From assembly GCA_017537965.1 (NCBI GenBank), contig JAFYJV010000012.1, forward strand, positions 1 to 64,000: a DNA stretch of 64,000 bases, written 5' to 3'. Shown piece after piece: positions 45,110-52,194 of the stretch (positions are counted from its first letter, which is position 1; every line of letters starts with the position of its first letter). The DNA is from Bacteroidales bacterium (GTDB lineage Bacteria; Bacteroidota; Bacteroidia; Bacteroidales; F082). The notes under the pieces are model-generated. The model had not been told where the DNA came from. It did no database searches and saw only the letters and a program-made list of their open reading frames with translations. The position numbers and the translations under genes were made by a program.

Positions 45110-46936
45110 TTATAAATCAGATGAATATGAAAAATTTTGCAACACAGAGACAAGAGTTTCATCTCCTAAAACTCTTTTTATTTTTCTGGAATGCTCCGAC
45201 ACCGTAGAGTATTCCTTTTGCATCAAAGCAGAAACGTCAGCATCGCTCAAACCCAGCAAATACAAGCAACAATAAGTGAGATCTCCGTTGGAGAGTTGCG
45301 GATAGGCTTTTTTGAGACGGATTGTAAATAAACTGAAATGATGGTCCGCAGCCTTGCGCAAAGCCAATAATTGTTCCCGGTCCAAAGCATAATCCTTGTA
45401 AACGGAACACTTCATATGCGACTTGAACTGCCCTTTTTTGACCTGTTCCCTAATGAATTGACAAATTGGTTCATCAACAAATTGTAAGGTGGATGGATTA
45501 TTCTTTAAGCACTTTTCTGCGATAGGAAACACTTCTTCATGTTTTTTCTCCCTGTTCTTTTTTATCTGTGCGTTGCTGTTTTTCAGCTTTCCACCCAAGG
45601 CTGCTTGCTGTATTTGATGGGCATATCTTTCTGACTCCAGCGTTTCTATTATCTTTCCATTTTGCATTTTCAAACGGTTTAGGAGCTTGTTGTTAAAATA
45701 TGTGGTGCACATTAATACGATTAAAACCATAAAAACAACACCTAATATGGTCACAACTCTCTTGTTTACCAAATACATGCCTTGTTGATGAATTCGATCA
45801 CCTGTTTTTTGTTGAAAAGCATACTGTAGTTGGGTTAATTGAGAATCCAATGTACCGTATTGATCGATGGTAGAGGTATTGCTTGAAAAAAACAAACCAT
45901 ATTTATTGGCTTTTACAGTGTCGCGAGAGATCAAAAAAATTTCCTGCAACCTTTTGGCAGCCAACATTTTAGAATCTGGCCCACAAAGTCCGTGATACAC
46001 TATGTTCATATAATATTCCGCGGAATCCCACTGGTGTTCATAATAGTATAACTCTCCTAAGCAACAACAACGAGCTACAAATTCCTTATCGTTTTCCGCA
46101 TGTAATAGTAACCAGTGCCATTGATCTAACACGCTGGAAAGATCGTGTTTCTGTTTGTATGTCAAATATGCGCGGTGCGAGAGCAGATCTCTATACATTA
46201 GTCCTGTCGAATCGTCGATGAGTAAAGCGGCTTCCTGATAATAGGTGGAGGCACTATCCAACTGTTCCATTATATCATAATGGGAACCAATTCCCTCCAT
46301 GATCCATGGAATATGCCATGGTTCAGCATCATATTTATGATAATATAACAAGGAGCGTTTTCCGAAATAAATGGCTTGTTCATGAAGGTATCGATTCGAG
46401 AATAGTTTGAATAATCGAGTAAAGGTCAGCGCCATGAACTTGGCCTTGTGGCCCACCAGATCCTTTTCATCGAAATGGTTTTCCATGATTTCCAGTGCCT
46501 TCAAGTATTCCTCGCAGGCGGGCACTACACTGTCGATCTCGTAATAGCCCACACCATTAATATAATGGGCACGGGCGTCGAGGAAAGCCAAGTCGAGATG
46601 AACACGGTTGCCTTCCTCAACCACAAGCGAATCATAATAACCCACGGCCTGCAACAACTCGTTGCGGTTGGTTTGGGCATAGTCGTTCTTGTAGAGTAAC
46701 TCCGAGAGCAGCAAGTGGAAGTAATGCCCGTTGAAAGCGTCGAGGCTGTCCATCGCAGGGCTTACGGCAAAGGCCTGAAGCTGCGAGAAAGCGCTGTCGG
46801 GCTGCTGCCACATCAAGGTGTCGATGGTCGTCAAATGCCTGTCGGGATGGCATATACTCCTCGGGGCTGTATCCGTGCAGGAACAAGCGGCCAACAGCAA
46901 CATAAAAAAAGACCCTATGAAACACCAGTTCTTCAT
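45110..46936 (-). CDS. TPR-transmembrane-HTH regulator, lipoprotein-like N-terminus
   Basis: About 608 residues from the ATG at 46936. The signal segment (CFIGSFFMLLLAACSC) ends at cysteines. TPR-like helices fill about 40-370 (AHYINGVGYYEIDSVVPACE, GSHYDIMEQLDSASTYYQEA). A membrane helix (VVTILGVVFMVLIVLMCTTYF, about 395-415) is followed by a coiled coil and a C-terminal helix-turn-helix of LuxR/GerE style (LSNGDLTYCCLYLLGLSDAD, then EYSTVSEHSRKIKRVLG). Such Bacteroidota proteins put periplasmic TPRs and a cytoplasmic DNA-binding domain in one chain. Target genes are unknown. The start codon lies five bases after a TATATTTG box. Confidence 0.85.
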   Translation of the reverse strand: MKNWCFIGSFFMLLLAACSCTDTAPRSICHPDRHLTTIDTLMWQQPDSAFSQLQAFAVSPAMDSLDAFNGHYFHLLLSELLYKNDYAQTNRNELLQAVGYYDSLVVEEGNRVHLDLAFLDARAHYINGVGYYEIDSVVPACEEYLKALEIMENHFDEKDLVGHKAKFMALTFTRLFKLFSNRYLHEQAIYFGKRSLLYYHKYDAEPWHIPWIMEGIGSHYDIMEQLDSASTYYQEAALLIDDSTGLMYRDLLSHRAYLTYKQKHDLSSVLDQWHWLLLHAENDKEFVARCCCLGELYYYEHQWDSAEYYMNIVYHGLCGPDSKMLAAKRLQEIFLISRDTVKANKYGLFFSSNTSTIDQYGTLDSQLTQLQYAFQQKTGDRIHQQGMYLVNKRVVTILGVVFMVLIVLMCTTYFNNKLLNRLKMQNGKIIETLESERYAHQIQQAALGGKLKNSNAQIKKNREKKHEEVFPIAEKCLKNNPSTLQFVDEPICQFIREQVKKGQFKSHMKCSVYKDYALDREQLLALRKAADHHFSLFTIRLKKAYPQLSNGDLTYCCLYLLGLSDADVSALMQKEYSTVSEHSRKIKRVLGDETLVSVLQNFSYSSDL

Positions 46937-46941
46937 GGCCA

Positions 46942-46949
46942 CAAATATA
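46942..46949 (-). promoter_or_regulatory. TAnnTTTG promoter box (TATATTTG) for the TPR-HTH regulator
   Basis: Minus-strand TATATTTG ends five bases before the ATG at 46936 and directly follows the groEL terminator. Confidence 0.5.
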
Positions 46950-46950
46950 A

Positions 46951-46976
46951 TAAAAAAAGCCAACCTCTCGGCTGGC
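46951..46976 (-). terminator. Intrinsic terminator of groES-groEL
   Basis: Minus strand: GCCAGCC, loop GAGA, GGTTGGC (one G-U pair), then seven T. A clear factor-independent terminator. Confidence 0.85.
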
Positions 46977-47020
46977 TTTCTTCTAACTTCTTTCTTCTGT
47001 CTTCTGACTTCTAAAAGAAT
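46977..47020. repeat. Period-7 array (CTTCTGA type)
   Basis: CTTCTAA, CTTCTTT, CTTCTGT, CTTCTGA, CTTCTAA between the groEL stop and its terminator. Confidence 0.75.
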
Positions 47021-48655
47021 TTACATCATTCCGTCCATTCCGCCGCCCATCGGCATGGGTGGGGTGGGAGGTGTGGGCTCCTTGTGGTTGCTGATGACGC
47101 ATTCGGTGGTCAGCAACATGCCGGCGATGGAGGCAGCATTCTCCAAAGCGACTCTCGACACCTTGACGGGGTCGATGACACCGGTCTTGAGCAGGTTCTC
47201 ATACTTCTCAGTATGGGCGTTGAAGCCGAAGTCGTTCTTGCCTTCCATCACCTTGTTGACGACGACCGAGCCTTCCAGACCGGCGTTCTCAACGATCTGG
47301 CGCAGCGGCTCTTCCAAGGCGCGCTTGATGATGGCGATACCCGTAGTCTCGTCCTCGTTGTCGCCCTTCATCTTCTCGATGGCCTTGATGGCACGGATGA
47401 AGCCGACGCCACCGCCAGGGATGATACCCTCTTCGATGGCGGCGCGGGTGGCGTTCAAAGCATCCTCCACACGGTCTTTCTTCTCCTTCATCTCTACTTC
47501 CGAAGCGGCACCGACATAGATCACTGCCACGCCGCCTGCCAACTTGGCCAGACGCTCTTGCAGCTTCTCGCGGTCGTAGTCGCTCGTAGTGGTCTTGATC
47601 TGAGCTTTGATCTGTGCGGTACGGGCCTCGATATCCTTCTTGGCGCCGTGGCCGTTCACGATGGTGGTGTTGTCCTTGTTGATGCTCACCTTGTCGGCCT
47701 GGCCGAGCATTTGCAAGTTGGCATCCTCAAGCTTGTAGCCCTTCTCTTCACTGACGACGGTGCCACCAGTCAGGATGGCGATATCTTCGAGCATCTCTTT
47801 ACGGCGGTCACCGAAGCCAGGAGCCTTCACGGCGGCGACTTTCAGCGAGCCACGCAGACGGTTGACCACTAACGTAGCCAAGGCTTCGCCGTCGATATCC
47901 TCAGCGATGATGATAAGCGGACGGCCGGTCTGCAGGGTCTTCTCGAGCACGGGGAGCAGGTCCTTCATCACGGAGATCTTCTTGTCGTAGATCAGGATGA
48001 AAGGATTCTCATAGACGGCTTCCATCTTCTCGGTGTTGGTGACGAAGTAAGGCGAGATGTAGCCACGGTCGAACTGCATGCCTTCCACCACATCGACGTA
48101 GGTGTTGATGCCCTTGGCGTCCTCAACGGTGATGACGCCTTCCTGCTTCACCTTGCCCATGGCCTCGGCGATGAGGCCGCCGATGGTGCTGTCGTTGTTG
48201 GCTGAGATGGTGGCCACTTGCTTGATCTTCTCGTTGTCGCCATCCACCTTCACGGCCATCTTCTTCAGCGAAGCGACTACAGCGGCGACAGCCTTGTCGA
48301 TACCACGTTTCAGATCCAGCGGGTTGGCACCGGCGGTGACGTTCTTCAGACCCGTAGCCACGATGCTCTGGGCGAGTACGGTAGCCGTGGTGGTGCCGTC
48401 ACCGGCGAGGTCGTTGGTCTTGGAAGCCACTTCCTTCACCAGCTGTGCGCCCATGTTCTCGACGGGGTCGTTGAGTTCGATTTCCTTGGCGACCGTCACA
48501 CCGTCCTTGGTGATCTGGGGAGCGCCATACGATTTTTCGATGACCACGTTACGGCCTTTGGGGCCGAGGGTCACCTTCACTGCGTTTGACAATGCATCGA
48601 CGCCTTTCTTCAGGCCGTCGCGCGATTCGATATTGAAAAGAATGTCTTTTGCCAT
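47021..48655 (-). CDS. groL: Chaperonin GroEL (60 kDa)
   Basis: 544 residues. The full-length Hsp60 includes the N-terminal [20 protein letters not shown], the ATP-site [12 protein letters not shown], the apical-domain [10 protein letters not shown], and the Gly/Met C-terminal tail (MGGGMDGMM). It folds client proteins inside the GroEL-GroES chamber. It lies 44 bases after groES in the same transcript and is followed by a strong terminator. No CIRCE operator (TTAGCACTC-N9-GAGTGCTAA) was seen upstream. Confidence 0.99.
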   Translation of the reverse strand: MAKDILFNIESRDGLKKGVDALSNAVKVTLGPKGRNVVIEKSYGAPQITKDGVTVAKEIELNDPVENMGAQLVKEVASKTNDLAGDGTTTATVLAQSIVATGLKNVTAGANPLDLKRGIDKAVAAVVASLKKMAVKVDGDNEKIKQVATISANNDSTIGGLIAEAMGKVKQEGVITVEDAKGINTYVDVVEGMQFDRGYISPYFVTNTEKMEAVYENPFILIYDKKISVMKDLLPVLEKTLQTGRPLIIIAEDIDGEALATLVVNRLRGSLKVAAVKAPGFGDRRKEMLEDIAILTGGTVVSEEKGYKLEDANLQMLGQADKVSINKDNTTIVNGHGAKKDIEARTAQIKAQIKTTTSDYDREKLQERLAKLAGGVAVIYVGAASEVEMKEKKDRVEDALNATRAAIEEGIIPGGGVGFIRAIKAIEKMKGDNEDETTGIAIIKRALEEPLRQIVENAGLEGSVVVNKVMEGKNDFGFNAHTEKYENLLKTGVIDPVKVSRVALENAASIAGMLLTTECVISNHKEPTPPTPPMPMGGGMDGMM

Positions 48656-48699
48656 AGTTATTTCAGATTTAAAGATTTCAAAATTTCAAGATTTCAAGA
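48656..48699. repeat. Period 7/8 array (ATTTCAAG type) between groES and groEL
   Basis: TTCAGATTTAAAGATTTC followed by AAAATTTCAAGATTTCAAG. It fills the intercistronic spacer of one operon, so it is transcribed. Confidence 0.6.
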
Positions 48700-48975
48700 T
48701 TAGATGATTGCGATCACGTCGGATTCACGCATGATCATATAGTCTTTGCCGTCGAGGTGGAACTCGGTGCCGGCGTATTTGCCGTAGATGACATTGTCGC
48801 CGACCTTGAGGGTCATGGAGTTGTCCTTGGTGCCGGGGCCCACGGCGACTACCTTGCCTTGTTGGGGTTTTTCTTTTGCGGTGTCAGGGATGATGATGCC
48901 ACTGGCGGTTTTCTGTTCGGCAGCGGCGGGCTCGATCACCACGCGGTCAGCCAAAGGTTTGATGTTGAGTTTCAT
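48700..48975 (-). CDS. groS: Co-chaperonin GroES (10 kDa)
   Basis: 91 residues. Starts [20 protein letters not shown], with the mobile-loop region [20 protein letters not shown] and the end [14 protein letters not shown]. Caps the GroEL folding chamber. First gene of the groES-groEL transcript. Confidence 0.98.
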   Translation of the reverse strand: MKLNIKPLADRVVIEPAAAEQKTASGIIIPDTAKEKPQQGKVVAVGPGTKDNSMTLKVGDNVIYGKYAGTEFHLDGKDYMIMRESDVIAII

Positions 48976-49025
48976 GGTTTGTTTATTTGTTTATTTGTTG
49001 ATTTGTTGAATTGTTGAATTGTTAA
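48976..49025. repeat. Period-8 array (TTTGTTGA type) upstream of groES
   Basis: TTTGTTTA, TTTGTTTA, TTTGTTGA, TTTGTTGA, ATTGTTGA, ATTGTTAA, directly before the groES start. A transcribed leader if the promoter lies further upstream. Confidence 0.75.
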
Positions 49026-49041
49026 ATCAAATAATTGGCGG

Positions 49042-49060
49042 GGACACATGCGGTGTGTCC
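49042..49060. repeat. Short palindromic REP-like element
   Basis: GGACACA, loop TGCGG, TGTGTCC, with GGCG before and TTACAAG after. It resembles dispersed bacterial elements of the GTAGGGACACA type, compared from memory. In the groES upstream region. Confidence 0.55.
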
Positions 49061-49080
49061 TTACAAGACGGCGAGAGTTT

Positions 49081-49097
49081 GTCACATTTCGTGCCAA
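49081..49097 (-). promoter_or_regulatory. Possible sigma-54 (-24/-12) promoter upstream of groES
   Basis: The minus strand reads TTGGCACGAAATGTGAC. TTGGCACG matches the -24 half exactly. The -12 half is GTGA instead of TTGC, lacking the conserved C. A sigma-54 activator is encoded nearby (50916-52142). Weak candidate. Confidence 0.25.
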
Positions 49098-49108
49098 AGC
49101 GAGAAAAC

Positions 49109-49145
49109 AAAAAAAATGTCAGAATGTATGACATTCTGACATTTT
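49109..49145 (-). terminator. Intrinsic terminator of the secG operon
   Basis: AAAATGTCAGAATGT and its exact complement around a 3-base loop (15 bp), followed on the minus strand by a run of eight T. It ends the sigma-54 activator-lptE-TPR-secG transcript. Confidence 0.85.
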
Positions 49146-49176
49146 CAACAGTTGTTTTGCTGTCTCATTGTATGCC

Positions 49177-49509
49177 TTATTCGGCAGGAGCGTCAGCAGC
49201 GGGAGTTTCCGCAGCCGAAGCAGCCGGGGTTGCCAGCTCGATCTGTTCGCGCATCTGCGTGTCTTGGACGTTGCCGGAACGAACATTCTTCGGAATGGAC
49301 ATGCTTGACATCAGGCACAAGACCACCAGGATGATAGCCATCGTCCAAGTGGCTTTTTCCAAGAAGTCGGTCGTTTGACGAACACCCATCATTTGGTTTG
49401 CACCACCGAAGTTAGAGATCAAACCGCCGCCTTTGGAGTTCTGAACCAAGACGACTAACCCAAGCAAAACACTGACAACCAGGATTAAAATAATTATTAC
49501 TGTGTACAT
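49177..49509 (-). CDS. secG: Preprotein translocase subunit SecG
   Basis: 110 residues with two membrane helices (VIIILILVVSVLLGLVVLVQ and TWTMAIILVVLCLMSSM). The conserved connecting loop NSKGGGLISNFGGANQMMGV is followed by RQTTDFLEKATW. The C-terminal tail is Ala/Pro/Glu-rich. Part of the SecYEG channel, through which T9SS cargo also crosses the inner membrane. Last gene of its operon. Confidence 0.96.
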   Translation of the reverse strand: MYTVIIILILVVSVLLGLVVLVQNSKGGGLISNFGGANQMMGVRQTTDFLEKATWTMAIILVVLCLMSSMSIPKNVRSGNVQDTQMREQIELATPAASAAETPAADAPAE

Positions 49510-49514
49510 GTCTT

Positions 49515-50405
49515 TTATTTGTTGTTTGTTTGACTTTCTTTTATCTGTTCAATTTGGGCTGCAAAGTAAATACTTTTTTCTGGATTTTTCAAACTTAATT
49601 TTTCATAGATTGAAATTGCCTTCTCAAAATAGCCCTGTTTTACGTATATTTTTGCCAGCGTTTCGCTGACGATTTCACCCCTGTCGATGATGCTGTTTTG
49701 CGCCACGGATATGGGATTGTAGAACTCTGCCTTGGGTTTTGAGATGCTCGGGTTTTCGGCGATGAACTTGTCGATTAATTCTTTTCGGCTCATCTTCTTT
49801 TTTGGAACATCTATTCCTTTTTCCAGTTGGAGCTTCTCTTCCTCGATCTCTCGCAACCTTGCCGCCACTATGGCTTTCAGCTCGTCGAGCGACTTGCGTT
49901 TCTCGTCCAACAGGGCCAATTCGGCTGATAGTTCCTCATGGCTGCTGCTCAGGTCGATCTCGGGGATGATGAACATCTTTTCAGGGATGACGGTGCCCTC
50001 GGATTCGTTTTCAGTGACCTCTGACGACTCGATGAACTTGAAGAAGTTTTCCTCGGGCAAGGATGATTCTTGCGAGGTCTCCACTGCCGTCGGCTGTGAA
50101 AGTTCCTGGAAGGTCTCCTGCGGCTGTTCTTCTGGAATCTCTTCCAACATCGCGTTCCGCTCTGTCCTTCGCTTTGCTAAAAGCGAGAACAGCCGCAGGT
50201 TGTTGCGGTTGGCGATGCTGAGGGCGGCATGTTGCAACTGGGATTCATAACGTTCGTCGCCTTCGTTTTGGTAGGCGATGGCAAGCAGACAACTGGCAAT
50301 GCCGAAGTAAGGGTAGGCCTCCGTCACGGCATGAACCTCTTGCACCGCGGCTCCTCTTAGGGTCTCGGGCTTGTTGATATAGGCTATGAGGGTCTCTTTT
50401 TCCAT
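49515..50405 (-). CDS. Conserved hypothetical protein with C-terminal TPR motif
   Basis: 296 residues without signal peptide, so probably cytoplasmic. The N-terminal helical part (about 1-75, AYINKPETLRGAAVQEVHAV) leads to an acidic Glu/Ser/Gln-rich linker (about 85-150). A coiled-coil segment follows (about 155-200, ELALLDEKRKSLDELKAIVA). A single TPR-like hairpin lies at the end (SETLAKIYVKQGYFEKAISI). The gene sits between lptE and secG, a position I recall as conserved in Bacteroidota, but no function is established. Confidence 0.85.
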   Translation of the reverse strand: MEKETLIAYINKPETLRGAAVQEVHAVTEAYPYFGIASCLLAIAYQNEGDERYESQLQHAALSIANRNNLRLFSLLAKRRTERNAMLEEIPEEQPQETFQELSQPTAVETSQESSLPEENFFKFIESSEVTENESEGTVIPEKMFIIPEIDLSSSHEELSAELALLDEKRKSLDELKAIVAARLREIEEEKLQLEKGIDVPKKKMSRKELIDKFIAENPSISKPKAEFYNPISVAQNSIIDRGEIVSETLAKIYVKQGYFEKAISIYEKLSLKNPEKSIYFAAQIEQIKESQTNNK

Positions 50406-50409
50406 CGTG

Positions 50410-50919
50410 TTACCAGTTTACCAGTGCTTTGTTGAAGACGTCCTCTACCAATGCTTCGATGATAGTGCCTGTCAGCGACTCCTGAACAGAATTCAGGTCT
50501 TGGTCGCTGGGGTAGTCTTCATAGTGTGAGAATTTGGTCTCGAAATTTTTTGTCTCGTCAAACATATTGACGAACCTCACGTTGACCGTAATAGTGAGTC
50601 GGTTCAAGGCAGCGGTCTGGCCTGAAGTGATGGCGATCGGCGTTGTCTTGTAGTCCGTAATCTCACCTTCGAAGGCCAAGTCGCCTCCTGCCTCCACCAT
50701 GTCGAGCGAGGTCTGGTTCATCATGGCGTCGCGTAGTGCTGTGGTGAAGTCGTTACTGAGCGTAGGGTTGATCAACTGCGCATGGTTTGGGAAATACTGG
50801 ACCGATACCGTCTTGGCTTCTGCCGGGATGGAGGCTCCGGAGAAGGAATAGATGCCACATCCGTGAAGGAACACAGCGGCAACGATGCAAGCGATGGTCA
50901 GTCTCAGTGTTTTCTTCAT
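50410..50919 (-). CDS. lptE: LptE-family LPS-assembly lipoprotein
   Basis: 169 residues. Lipoprotein signal (LTIACIVAAVFLHGCG), then GIYSFSGASIPAEAKTVSVQ, the LptE-like start in this phylum, and a two-layer alpha/beta body (GGDLAFEGEITDYKTTPIAI, RLTITVNVRFVN). LptE plugs the outer-membrane LPS translocon LptD. It overlaps the regulator gene upstream by 4 bases (ATGA) and precedes the TPR gene by 4. Confidence 0.9.
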   Translation of the reverse strand: MKKTLRLTIACIVAAVFLHGCGIYSFSGASIPAEAKTVSVQYFPNHAQLINPTLSNDFTTALRDAMMNQTSLDMVEAGGDLAFEGEITDYKTTPIAITSGQTAALNRLTITVNVRFVNMFDETKNFETKFSHYEDYPSDQDLNSVQESLTGTIIEALVEDVFNKALVNW

Positions 50920-52142
50920 TTGATTCCGAAGGTGTTGATTTTTCTGTATAATGTGCGTTCGCTGATGCCCAGTTCCTTTGCGGCGTCTTTGCGCTTTCCG
51001 TTGTATTTGTCCAAGGCCCTTTTGATCATCTCTATCTCATTTTGCTCCAGGGAAAGAGATTCAGAGGTGTGTTCGGGCGTCACTTCTTCGTTGGGGACGA
51101 TCTCAGTGTAGTCGGGTTCGATGGCTTCGGGCTCGTGATGGGTAACCCGAGTGACCATGGTATCGACATAATGGGTGACGGGCGGCTGCTCGAGATAGCC
51201 TGTGTTGATCGTGTTTGAGCGGTTGGTGAGCTCGTTTACGGTGTTGCGCAACTCGGCGATGTCGTGTTTCATCTCGAACAACACCTTATATAATAAGTCA
51301 CGTTCCGATAGTCCGTCAGCGTTCTCTTCTCGCTGGAACAAGACGGGAAGGGCGTTGGCGATCTTGTTTGGCAAATAGCGTTCCAGCACGGTGTCGGTGA
51401 TGATGCGCTGTTGCTCGATGATGGAGATCTGTTCCGTCACATTCTTGAGTTGGCGCACGTTGCCGTCCCAGCGATAGTCTTCCAAGACCTTGATAGCCTC
51501 GGGGGTCAAGGTGATGACAGGCATGTGACTCCGTTCGGCAAAATCGGAAGCAAACTTGCGGAAAAGCAGATAGATGTCGCTTCTTCGTTCGCGCAAAGCC
51601 GGGATGTGGATCGGGATGGTGTTGAGTCGGTAGTAGAGATCCTCGCGGAACTTGCCTTTCTGGATGGCCATGGGCAGATCGACGTTGGTGGCTGCCACCA
51701 CGCGCACGTTGGTCTTCATCACCTTGGAGCCGCCCACACGGATATACTCGCCGTTTTCCAGCACACGCAGCAGACGGGCTTGGGTGGATAGCGGCAACTC
51801 GCCCACTTCATCGAGGAACAAGGTGCCTTCGTTGGCGATCTCGAAATAGCCCTTGCGTTCAGCGATGGCGCCAGTGAAGGAGCCTTTTTCGTGGCCGAAC
51901 AACTCAGAGTCGATGGTGCCCTCAGGAATGGCGCCACAGTTCACGGCAAAATACTGTCCATGCTTTCTGGCACTGTTCTGATGGATGATCTTCGGAAAAA
52001 CGTCTTTGCCTGTGCCGCTCTCGCCGGTGATGAGCACGGTGAGGTCGGTATTGGCCACCTGTGCCGCGATCTCAATGGCGTGCAGCAACTGCGGGTCGTT
52101 CCCGATGATGCCGAAAGTCCGTTTGATGCTTTGAACGTCCAT
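50916..52142 (-). CDS. Sigma-54-dependent transcriptional activator without receiver domain
   Basis: 408 residues. The AAA+ domain starts close to the N-terminus: Walker A TGESGTGKDVF, the sigma-54-contacting GAFTGA loop (here KGSFTGAIAERKG), Walker B GTLFLDEVGELP, and the arginine-finger region RLNTIPIHIPALRER. A linker with a coiled coil follows (about 285-320). The C-terminal Fis-type HTH is RKDAAKELGISERTLYRKI. No response-regulator or PAS domain is present, so activity must be set by expression or partners. Translationally coupled to lptE, which suggests envelope-related control. Confidence 0.93.
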   Translation of the reverse strand: MDVQSIKRTFGIIGNDPQLLHAIEIAAQVANTDLTVLITGESGTGKDVFPKIIHQNSARKHGQYFAVNCGAIPEGTIDSELFGHEKGSFTGAIAERKGYFEIANEGTLFLDEVGELPLSTQARLLRVLENGEYIRVGGSKVMKTNVRVVAATNVDLPMAIQKGKFREDLYYRLNTIPIHIPALRERRSDIYLLFRKFASDFAERSHMPVITLTPEAIKVLEDYRWDGNVRQLKNVTEQISIIEQQRIITDTVLERYLPNKIANALPVLFQREENADGLSERDLLYKVLFEMKHDIAELRNTVNELTNRSNTINTGYLEQPPVTHYVDTMVTRVTHHEPEAIEPDYTEIVPNEEVTPEHTSESLSLEQNEIEMIKRALDKYNGKRKDAAKELGISERTLYRKINTFGIK

Positions 52143-52194
52143 TTTTTAGTTAGAAGTTAGGAGTGAGGAGTTTTCCATTTTCAACTTTCAGCTT
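52143..52194. repeat. Period-7 array (AGTTAGG type) between pheT and the sigma-54 activator gene
   Basis: AGTTAGA, AGTTAGG, AGTGAGG, AGTTTTC, CATTTTC, AACTTTC, AGCTTCT. Confidence 0.65.

Noticed and set aside
49019..49378. 119-codon plus-strand frame
   Set aside because: Crosses the secG terminator hairpin and the antisense of secG, with no coding features.
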